From: Bacteroidales bacterium UBA2030
GTDB taxonomy: Bacteria; Bacteroidota; Bacteroidia; Bacteroidales; TTA-H9
Length of the DNA stretch: 20,211 nucleotides
Direction: 5' to 3'
Assembly: GCA_002332755.1 (NCBI GenBank)
Contig: DDBO01000184.1
Coordinates: 1-20,211 of the forward strand
Numbering within the stretch: position 1 is the stretch's first letter; the number at the start of each line of letters is the position of its first letter. The position numbers were made by a program, and so were the translations under genes. Shown here piece by piece: positions 8,065-18,400 of the stretch. The notes under the pieces are model-generated. The model was not told the origin of the DNA, ran no database searches, and was given only the letters and a program-made list of their open reading frames with translations.

Positions 8065-8961
8065 ATGAAAGAACCGTATAAGCTAAAAGTCACACGAATT
8101 ATTTTTCGCAGCCCGGAATTTCTTCCAGAACAGGAATTTATGAGAATTCCGGTGGTAGAACAACACTTCGACAAAGAAAATAGGAAGATATTCGAATGCC
8201 AGTATGATAATTATGGGGAACCTGAAAACATCATCAGCTGGCAATACGACGATAACGGGAGGTTAAAAAAGTATAGCGAAACTGACCCTGGGCACGAATT
8301 CTCGTTCCGCGAAGAATATCATTACAAGCCGGATGGAAAAGTAGAAAAGAAAGTTATTGTTTATGCGGATGGCTCTGTTGACCGCGAAGTTTTTTATTAC
8401 TCAGATAAAGGGCAACTTGTTGAGACACGCAGAATTACCGACGACAATGAAACAGAAGAAATAAACAGGTGGGAATACATAGGTAGTCTTCCTGTAAAAG
8501 AAATTACGGAAATTCCCGGGGAAGGAATAACCTCTCAAAAAACCATGAAATACAATCATGAAGGAACCCTTGCAGAAAAAACAGAAGAAAATGAGCAAGG
8601 TTATTCCAGAACCCTTTATGAATATTCCGCAGAAAGCTTTCTAGTGAAAACCAGCGTTGTCAACGAAGATAACAAATTAATACAGGAGTATGAAGTCCTG
8701 CTAAGGGAAGGCGAAAAAGTGTTAAAAGCCCGTGAAAAAAGCGCCGGAATGCCCGAAAAATTTATCGACTCGACTTATGACGATCAGGGAAGGCTTATAC
8801 ACGAGCTTATCACCCTGAGTGACGGTAGCCTTTACAGCGAAGTTCACAGGGAATATGATGAATTGGGCAGACTCAGTTCACAGCAAATTATTACCGGGCC
8901 CGGTTATCAGAATACACCGCAATACCTTCGCTATGAATATATTTATGAACCCATGGATTGA
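8065..8961 (+). CDS. YD-repeat-like protein without signal peptide
   Basis: This is a 298-residue protein made of degenerate tyrosine-aspartate repeats of the kind seen in RHS and wall-associated proteins. The cores are YDNYGEP (47), YDDNGRL (61), YKPDGKV (87), YSDKGQL (112), YNHEGTL (163), YSAESFL (187), YDDQGRL (238) and YDELGRL (264). Charged strands separate them. The ATG at 8065 is preferred over an upstream TTG (8023) because that TTG is better explained as part of the promoter. No signal peptide, membrane segment or toxin domain is visible, so the protein appears to be cytoplasmic and is far shorter than RHS toxins. Glu and Lys content is high. The function is unknown. It is separated by 132 bp from the next gene, which has its own candidate promoters. 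Confidence 0.8.
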   Translation: MKEPYKLKVTRIIFRSPEFLPEQEFMRIPVVEQHFDKENRKIFECQYDNYGEPENIISWQYDDNGRLKKYSETDPGHEFSFREEYHYKPDGKVEKKVIVYADGSVDREVFYYSDKGQLVETRRITDDNETEEINRWEYIGSLPVKEITEIPGEGITSQKTMKYNHEGTLAEKTEENEQGYSRTLYEYSAESFLVKTSVVNEDNKLIQEYEVLLREGEKVLKAREKSAGMPEKFIDSTYDDQGRLIHELITLSDGSLYSEVHREYDELGRLSSQQIITGPGYQNTPQYLRYEYIYEPMD

Positions 8962-8985
8962 TTAATGGATTATCTGCTAATTTTG
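8958..8985 (+). promoter_or_regulatory. Upstream candidate promoter of the DUF4907-adhesin unit
   Basis: TTG at 8958-8960, a 17-nt spacer and the perfect -7 box TAATTTTG at 8978-8985. The -33 element overlaps the stop region of the YD-repeat gene. The leader would be about 100 nt. Confidence 0.3.
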
Positions 8986-9030
8986 AAAGCAAATGCAACA
9001 AAAGAAGGGGTAACATAGTCATTTAAAGTA

Positions 9031-9059
9031 TGTGGAATAATAAAAACTTGCTAAATTTG
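9031..9059 (+). promoter_or_regulatory. Proximal candidate promoter of the DUF4907-adhesin unit
   Basis: TGTG at 9031-9034 (three of four bases of TTTG), a 17-nt spacer and the perfect -7 box TAAATTTG at 9052-9059. The box ends 34 nt before the ATG at 9094, a normal distance for this phylum. It is the better placed of the two candidates in this gap. Confidence 0.45.
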
Positions 9060-9093
9060 ACAGTAAGAATTTGATAATCACGTAAACAAGGCC

Positions 9094-9456
9094 ATGAAAC
9101 GACCTGGAATAGGGATGATGATTATGCTTATTGTTTTTTTATGTCTGGGATGTGGACGGCAAGGGGTTTCTACGCCTCACAACGTTCAAAACATGGCTGA
9201 CAGCATTATGCCGAAGGTATTTAGAATAGAAGGCGGTTGGGGATACGAGATCAGCAAAAACGGTAGGACCATTATTCACCAACCCTTCATTCCGGCTATC
9301 GAGGGAAAAATTCCCTTTGTAGATAGCCTACAAGCCCTGGCCACTGCAAAACTTGTTATTCTGAAAATACGTAAAAACATAATCCCCCCGGCGATAAATC
9401 AATATGAACTTGACTCTCTGGGGATTGCATATAAGAAATCCGCTTTAACCAACTAA
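9094..9456 (+). CDS. DUF4907 family lipoprotein
   Basis: This is a 120-residue predicted lipoprotein. Residues 1-20 give a lipoprotein signal with a hydrophobic MMIMLIVFL core and LCLGC, Cys20 being the likely lipid site. The mature part shows the features I associate with DUF4907: GGWGYEI at 48-53, a following NGR turn, HQPFIPAIEGKIPF near 62-75, and an Ala-rich helix leading to LVILKIRKN. Its stop codon lies 2 bp before the start of the giant T9SS protein, so the two are almost certainly co-transcribed and may work together, for example as surface anchor or accessory for the large protein. That role is an inference from position. No biochemical function is known to me. Confidence 0.8.
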   Translation: MKRPGIGMMIMLIVFLCLGCGRQGVSTPHNVQNMADSIMPKVFRIEGGWGYEISKNGRTIIHQPFIPAIEGKIPFVDSLQALATAKLVILKIRKNIIPPAINQYELDSLGIAYKKSALTN

Positions 9457-9458
9457 CC

Positions 9459-12400
9459 ATGAAAGACCAGTCGATCAGCAGGTGGATAATAATAATTATC
9501 TTGCTCATACAGGGAAGCATTGTTAACGGGCAAGACACCTGGCTCAGCCGCAGCATATTTGGCGGAACCGCGCGTAAAGGGCCGGTAGCCTTTGAAGCAG
9601 GTGGACAAGCCTATTTGGGAACAGGTTTCGATGGCATATACCGAAAAGACTTCTGGAAATATGACCCGGCAACGGATTCCTGGACTCAGGTAGCCGACCT
9701 GGGTGGCACGGCAAGAGCCTTTGCTGCTGCTTTCGGATTAAACGGAAAAGGATATGTTACAACAGGTTATAACGGTAGTTTTCTGAGCGATACATGGGAA
9801 TACGACCCTGCAACCAACACATGGACAGCCAGGAGTGCTTTTGCCGGCGGAGCGCGGCAAGGCAGTGTGTCAATGGTCATTGGAGACAGGGCTTACGTTG
9901 GAACAGGTTTCGACGGTGCTTACCGGAAGGATTTCTATGAATACAATCCCACAACCCATACATGGTCAGCGAAATCCAATCTACCGGGACAGGGACGCAT
10001 TTATGCTACAGCCTTTGCCATAGGTACCAACGGGTATTTGGGCACAGGATACAGTGGTAATTATTTGAGCGATTATTATCGATACGACAGGCTAATCGAT
10101 ACCTGGACCGCAATTGCACCTATGGGAGGAGGAAGCAGAAGTGGCGCTGTTGCTTTTACTATCAATGGGAAGGGATATGTAGCTCTTGGGGATGATGGTA
10201 CAAACCTCAAGAAAGATTTATGGGAATATAATCCTGCTTCGGGCCTGTGGACCAGAAAAAGTGACTTACCTGCCTTACCGCGTGAAAATGCTGCTTCCTT
10301 TGTTGTCGGGGGTAATGCTTACATCTCTTGCGGCGGTGACAACGCTACAGGCTATTTTAGAGATTTATGGCAGTGGATGCCCCAGGGTTGCCAGATGAGC
10401 GTGACGGCTGACAAGCAAAACATTACCTGTGCAGGAGCTGCCGATGGTTCCATCTCCCTGACAGCGACAGGAGGCACTGAACCTTACATTTTTACCTGGA
10501 GCAATGGTGACAATACCTCCTCTATCAATGGCCTGGCACCCGGTAATTACAGTGTAACCGTAAGAGATGCAAATAATTGCCGTCAACGCCATACATTTAC
10601 TTTGGGTGAACCACCGGCCTTAATTTTTGGGCTTGACACCTCTGCCTGGAACCTGGCCCGCAGCGGAGGCAGCATTGGAAACGATGCCGGCCGATACATC
10701 AAAACCGATGCTGCAGGAAATATTTTTATACTTGGAACTTTCTCCGGAACATCTACCTTCAATGCATCAAACCTTACCAGCAACGGCGGGCTTGATATTT
10801 TCCTGGCTAAATACAATAGTATTGGTACACTCCAATGGGTAAAACAAATTGGTGGTTCTCTGGATGACGAACCTGGTGGTTTTGACTTCGACAGCCTTGG
10901 TAATATATTCGTTGCCGGTTCTTTCAGGGTGATGGCATACTTTGGAAGCCAGCAGGTTTTCGCAGCCGGTGAAAGCGATGTATTCTTGGCAAAATATAAT
11001 TCTTCCGGTAACCTTCAATGGGTTCAAACGGGTGGAGGAATATTCGAAGATAAAGCCACAGCCATTGATGTTGATTACCATGGAAATATTTTTATTGCAG
11101 GATATTTTCAAGGCTTAGCCTCTTTTCAGGGGAATACAGTAAATGGTTCGGGAAGCGAAGATGCTTTTGTGGCTCAGTACAGTAGCAGTGGAAATCTTGA
11201 ATGGATAGCCTCCGGGGGTGGCCTCTCGCCTGACAGAGCTACCGGTGTAAGCTCTTCTATTTCAGGAGATATTATTGTTACCGGTACTTTCCAAAATACA
11301 GCCAACTTTGGCAGCTTCAACACTACCAGCCAGGGAGGTGACGATGTATTTGTAGCTATTTTCAACCGATATGGACAGATTCAGTCTCTTTACAGCTTTG
11401 GGGGCAGTAATGACGATACCCCTGCAGGTGTTACAACCGACGAAGCCGGAAATATTTTCCTCGCTGGAAACTTCAATGGGAGTGCTTCATTTGGCTCATT
11501 TAATCTCACCTCTGCCGGTGGAAGCGATGTTTTTGCCATTAAAATGACTCCTGCAGGCATCGTACAATATGCAACCAGAGCAGGAGGATCAGGAAACGAT
11601 TTAACCAATGGATTATGGCTGAATTCGCTTGGGAATTTATATCTTACGGGCAGTTTTACCTCAAGCGCACAATTTGGAAGCATTAACCTGCAGAGCGCAG
11701 GAGGAAGCGATGCATTCATTGCCAGGCTTGATGCTGCTGGTATATGGCGAATGGCGAAACGGGCAGGAGGCATTGGGAATGAAACAGGTTGGTCGGTATG
11801 TACTGACCTACAGAACCGAATACTTTTTACGGGTGCATTTGAAAACAATTTTTTCATCGCAGGGCTCACCTTGAGCAGTCAGGGAGGAAGTGATATGATT
11901 TTTGCACGCCTGCGTGAATATCAGGTATATGTTTCTCCCACTGTTACTGATGTTTCATGCGAAGGCGGCAGTGATGGAAGTATTACCACCCAGGCTGCCG
12001 GAGGCACACCACCTTATACCTGGACCTGGTCCAATGGAGCCACAACGCCATCTATTACAGGTATTCCGGCAGGCACATACACCCTGACCCTTGCTGACTC
12101 GAAGGGCTGCACAAAAGACACTACGTTTACGGTCAACTTTATTTATCCCCTACCCACCCCACCTCTTGCCTTACTAAGCAGTAACAATAATTTTTGCGCT
12201 GACGACCCTGGGAACATTACACTATCTGCAATAGGTGGAAATGGTCAAACCCTCGCCTGGTACACGCAAGGATGTGGTAACACACTAGTGGGCACAGGTA
12301 CCAGCCTTGTAATTCCCTCTCCGGATACCACAACGACTTATTGGGCCAGATGGGAAACTTCCTGTGGAAACTCAACCTGCCTTTCCATTACTGTCAATGT

Positions 12401-15400
12401 TTTACCCCTGCCAGCCCCTCCCTCAAGCGTAACAGCCAGCCAAAATACGGTATGTTCAGGTACAGGTCAAATTACTCTTACGGCTATAGGTGGCAGCGGA
12501 GAAGTATTCCGATGGTACAGAGATGCTTGTGGCAATAACCTAATCGCCACAGGGAATCCTGTAACTATTCCGGCGCCTACAACTTCAACCACTTATTACG
12601 GCCGTTGGGAATCCACTTGCGGTGTTTCTGCCTGTGCATCAACCACAGTTAATGTTCTCCCTCAGCCTGAACCTGTAACTTCTGTATCCTCCAGCATTAA
12701 TGATATTTGTTACAATTATCCGGGAACTATTACCCTTACTGCAAACGGAGGTTCCGGCACTGTGTTGAAATGGGGACTGAGCTGCCATGGACCCGACATC
12801 TATCAGGGAACGCCTGCGACACTCGATGCGCCGAACGTTACCACAACTTATTATGTATGGTGGGAAAATTCATGTGGGACTTCGCTTTGCGATTCTATAA
12901 CCATCAATGTTATTGATCCCCCCCAGCCCCCAACATCGGCCACAGTAAGCAATCCCGTGTATTGTATTTATACCATCAGTCAGATAACCCTCTCCGTGAA
13001 TGGAGGTTCGGGAGAATATGTTAAATGGTTTACAGGTTATTGTGGAAGTCAACAAGTAGTAGGAATCGGGAATACAATTACAATCACTGCGCCCACATCA
13101 ACCACGGCTTATTATGCCCGTTGGGAGAACGCCTGCGGCTTTTCGCAATGTGTGGCAGTGCAGGTAACGGTTAATCCTGCACCTACGGCTACTTTCACCG
13201 GTTTATTGGGAGGATACTGCGAAGATGCTTCCCCGGTGACTCTTTTAGGGAATCCACTGGGAGGTACCTTCAGTGGTCCTGGCATTACAGATTTTGGTAC
13301 CGGCGTTGCAACCTTCAATCCGGCTGCAGCCGGCCCTGGTGGCCCCTACCTGATCACCTATGCCTACACCGACGCCAATGGTTGCTCTGACGACGAAATG
13401 AAATACACAACCGTATATCCTCTTCCCTACGTAAATTTCACCGGACTAAAGACCACCTATTGTGTAAATGAACCCGTAGCGCAACTCACCGGAAACAATG
13501 CACCCTACGGTGGATTTACAGGACCTGGGATTACATCATCAACCAATGGCGTGGGCATTTTCGACCCATCAGTAGCTGGTGTCGGAGGTCCATACTCTAT
13601 CACCTATACCTACACAAGCATGCAAGGTTGTACCAACAGTACTTCCAAGCAAACCTCAGTTGTAGGACTTCCCGATGTGAGTTTTACAGGCTTACTTCCT
13701 GCCTATTGCATCAACAGCGATGTCTCTATTCTCACGGGCAACCATGCTCCCGATGGATTCTTCAGTGGGGCAGGAATTGTGAATATTGGGTTTGGCCAGG
13801 CAATATTCGACCCCTCCCTTGCCGGCTCCGGCGGACCTTATACTATTACCTACACCTACACTGATCCTAACGGATGTACGAATACAGCTTCACAAAACAC
13901 TACAGTAAACGACCTGCCGGAAGTCAACTTTTCTGGTTTACTGGGTAGTTATTGCACTAACAGCAGCATCTCTATTCTTGTAGGAAATATGGCACCGGGA
14001 GGCACTTTCACAGGACCCGGAATTACCGACAACGGAAATGGTACGGCTACTTTCGATCCTGCCGCAGCTGGTGCCGGAAACCACACCATCACCTATACCT
14101 ATACCGACCCGGCTGGCTGTCAGAATTCTTACATGCAAAACACAACGGTCAATCAGGCTCCTAATGTTGATTTTACCGGACTTGATCTGAATTATTGCCC
14201 AAATATGCCTTCTGTCACCCTTGTGGGTAATTTCGCACCTTTCGGAACATTTACCGGACCAGGAATTACCAACAATAACAATGGTACTGCATCTTTCAAT
14301 CCGGCTGCAGCCGGTGTAGGCGGACCTTACAATATTTCCTATACTTATCAGGCCTTGAATGGTTGTTCCAGCACCATGACAAAGACTACCACCGTTAATC
14401 CTTTGCCCGTTGTCAGTTTCACAGGTCTTTTACCCACATATTGCCTTAACAGTGCTCCGGCTACCCTCACCGGTAATCATGCGCCCTCAGGCCATTTCGG
14501 AGGCCCAGGCATTACCGATAACAATGATGGCACCGCAACCTTTAATCCGTCTGTTGCCGGCTTGGGAACGCATATTGTTTATTATTTTTATTTCGATGCC
14601 AACGCCTGTGCCGACACTGCATATATGAATGTTACGGTTTATCCCCTGCCTGTGCCGGTTATCACCGATATTCTTGGCAATTATTGTGTTAATGGAACAC
14701 CTGATACCATCACCGGAAATTTCGCACCTCTGGGAGAATTTTCAGGACCTGGCATAACCGATTTACTTACAGGACAAGCCATTTTTAACCCTGCAGCAGC
14801 CGGGGTTGGCGGACCATACAATATCACCTATACAGTGATTGATTTCAATGGTTGCTCCAACGACACCACCTACCAGGTGAATGTTTTGGCTAAACCCTCA
14901 GTAGATTTCTCTCCTTTCAGCCCCACCTACTGTATCAATGCAACGCCAATCCTCCTCACCGGCAATCACGCTCCTTCAGGTTCTTTTTCAGGGCCAGGCG
15001 TGGCCGACCAGGGTAATGGGACAGCTTTGTTCGATCCGGCAGCAGCAGGTGCAGGATTTAAAGCCATCACCTACAGCTATACCGCCCCCAACGGCTGTCA
15101 GAATGACACTACAAAAACTACCCAAGTAATTCCTCTGCCCGTTAAACCAACCAGTGTTTTTGCTAATACAAATAACTTCTGCAGCGGCAGTATTACCGAT
15201 CTTTTTATTGGGGTTAATGGTGGCTCGGGCGATACAGTAGAAGTGTTTGCCGGAAGTTGCGGCGGAACACTTGTTGGCCAATTTGAACCCCCTCTCATGC
15301 TACAATTAGCAGCTCCGACGGATACAACTGTTTATTATGCGCGCTGGATCAACTCGTGTGGTGAATCAGAATGCGACTCAATTACCATCAATGTCATTCC

Positions 15401-18400
15401 CATACCAACCCCTCCGACTGCCTTAATGGTCGACACAAACGACTATTGCGCTGGAACGGTCAATATCATCACACTTACTGCTGAAGGAGGGGTAGGAAGC
15501 ACCCTCAAATGGTGGAAAAATTATTGTCAAGGGGTATTGGTAGGTCAGGGGCAACCCCTCATTATTACTGCTCCCCAGGATACGACCTGGTATTGGGCCA
15601 CATGGCAAAATATCTGTGGAATAAGTGCCTGCGACAGCATAAGGGTAAATGTTACTCCACAGCCATTGCCCCCGGTGGCCCTGAATGTAGATACCAGCGG
15701 CTTCTGCCGGGGCACTGTCTCACAAATAACCCTTTCGGCCGTAGGTGGATTGGGTGATACCCTCACCTGGTTTAAAAATGATTGCGGATCAACACCCATT
15801 GGTACCGGCACCACACTTACCCTGCCTGCTCCGGACTCTACCACAACTTACTATGCCAGATGGAAAAACAAATGTGGCATCACCTCTTGTGCTTCGGTAA
15901 TGGTTGAGGTAATTCAGTTGCCAGAACCCCCCATGGGAATGTTTGCTCCTGTTAATAACTACTGTGAAGGCAGCATTGGTATCATTTCTTTGGTAGCCTT
16001 AGGAGGATCAGGAGATTATGTTGAATGGTACAGGAACGGGTGTGGGGTTACTTATGTGGGAATGGGAAATCCTATTCAGATTACTGCTCCAACTGATACT
16101 ACTCTGTTTTATGCCCGTTGGGTCAACGAATGCGGAGCATCCACCTGCGATTCCATTCAGATTAATGTTTATCCCAAACCCCTGCCTCTGGATTCGGTGA
16201 CTGTAAATATGAATAACATTTGTGCGTCGTACACGGGTGATCTCACATTTACAGCTTATGGAACATTCTGGCCTTTCGACCAGGTAGTTTGGTACGCCGA
16301 TTCCTGTGGGGGTACACCTATTGCTGTTGGCAATACCGTTACTATCCCGGCTCCGGATACCACAACCATTTATTACGCCCGCAATGCAAATGCATGCGAC
16401 ACTACTTCTTGCGTCTGGGTAGAAGTGTTTGTTAATGAACCCATACCTCCGGCATCAGCAATGGTAAATCCCTTATTTGTATGCTATAATGATAACGACA
16501 GCATAACTCTCACTGCAACAGGTGGTTATGGCGATCTGCTTGTATGGTACACAGATGGATGTGGTACTAATCCGGTGATTACAGGAACAACAGCTAAAAT
16601 TCCATCACCAGACACTACAACTACCTATTATGCACGCTGGGAGAATGTTTGCGGACAATCCTTATGCACCGAGGCTACTGTTCAGGTAATACAATTGCCC
16701 GTCAAACCAGACACATTGCTCACGGATACAAGTTTTTACTGCATAGGAACGGTCGATTACATCCAACTCAGCGCCATTGGTGGTTATGGAGATACCCTTT
16801 CTCCCTGGGGCCAAACGGTTAGATGGTTCATTGAATCATGTAACGGAGTCTCTATTGGCACAGGTACGACCCTGAGTATCCCGGCCCCCATAGTTACCAA
16901 ATGGTATTATGCACGTTGGGAAAACGCTTGTGGGGTATCGGAATGCGATTCATTGCAGGTTATAGTACATACCGCCCGCAAGCCAGACAGCATAACAGCT
17001 GATACCAATAACTATTGCATGGGAGCCGTATCTCAAATAACCCTCGTGGCGCATGGAGGATACGGAGATCGTATTGTTTGGCGAAGAATTGACACACCGG
17101 ATACGATACCCATCGGATTTGGAGATACCCTAAAAATAGCTGCACCTCAGGTAACTACTGAATTTCTGGCTCGTTGGGAAACTTATTGCGGGCCCTCCTC
17201 ATGGGAGAGAATCGTAATTAAGGTAAATACACCTGCTGCCCCGGATGCATTAATTCCCAACAGTTACTCTTTCTGCTCGGATGATCCGGGAGACTTGATT
17301 ATAGATGCTCTGGGGGGCAATGGAGATTCATTACGCTGGTTCTCCATGGCATGTGGCGCTGGACTGTTGGGCGTTGCCAAACCACTCATCCTTCCCTCGC
17401 CAGAAGTGACCACAACTTATTTCGCCCGTTACGAAAATGTTTGCGGAATAAGCGATTGCATACCAATTACCATAAATGTTGAGCCGGCACCAGTATATAC
17501 CCTACAAACAAAATTGGATTCCGTATGCGAAGGTTTAACCTATCCAGTAACAGGAGTAACTGTTTCACGTTACGATTCGCTATATTGGACGCTTAAAGGC
17601 CCGGGTCAACTTTCAAATTACAATACAACTGATCCTGTGTATATTCCTCAAAAGGAAATCACACAACCCCAATCGGCCTGGCTGGTATTAACCATTGTCG
17701 GAAATTCTCCCTGCGGTGTATATTCAGATAGTATATATTTAACCATCAATCCCAAACCCGAACTTTCAATCACACCTGAAAGTCCGGCCATTTGTCGGGA
17801 TTCTTCAATAGTAATCACTCCGGTGGGCGCTTCGTCGTACCGTTGGCTTCCCAAAGATTATTTAAAACCTTTTTCGGAAAACTCGGTAATTGCGAATCCT
17901 CCCCATTCTATGAATTATCAGTTGGAAGGTACTTCACGCTCAGGCTGTAAAGACACCTTAGATTTTGAAATGCTGGTGCGCAGTACCCCCTACCTCAATC
18001 TGGGGCCAGACCTGAACCTGTTTACCTGTGAACCCGTTGTGCTCGATGCCGGGGGTGGTGATGGCAGCACCTGGTATGAGTGGCAGGACGGAAGCCAACG
18101 CAGGACCTTCACGGTAATTGAAAGTGGTACCTACTGGGTCAAAGTGTTTAATGAGGGATGTGAAGTAAGAGATACTATCCATGTAGATCTCTGCAGCGGC
18201 ATAATCAGCGCACCCACTGCTTTCTCGCCAAACAATGATGGTATAAATGATGTTTTCTACATCCTTTCCACCGACGAAACCATCGAATTCCACCTATATA
18301 TCTATGACAGACATGGCCAGCTGGTATTTCAAACCGACGACATTCGAGTGGGTTGGGATGGAAAAACAAATGGCACGCCGGCTCCACCCGATGTTTATGT

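Noticed and set aside
11390..11869. Long minus-strand ORFs (up to 159 codons) inside the giant gene and others inside porZ
   Set aside because: They are shadows of strongly coding, repeat-rich sequence on the opposite strand, with no protein features of their own.
12147..17492. CRISPR-like or DNA satellite repeat
   Set aside because: The periodicity is protein-coding, with units of 243-276 bp, diverged DNA and conserved amino acids. There are no short identical repeats with unique spacers.
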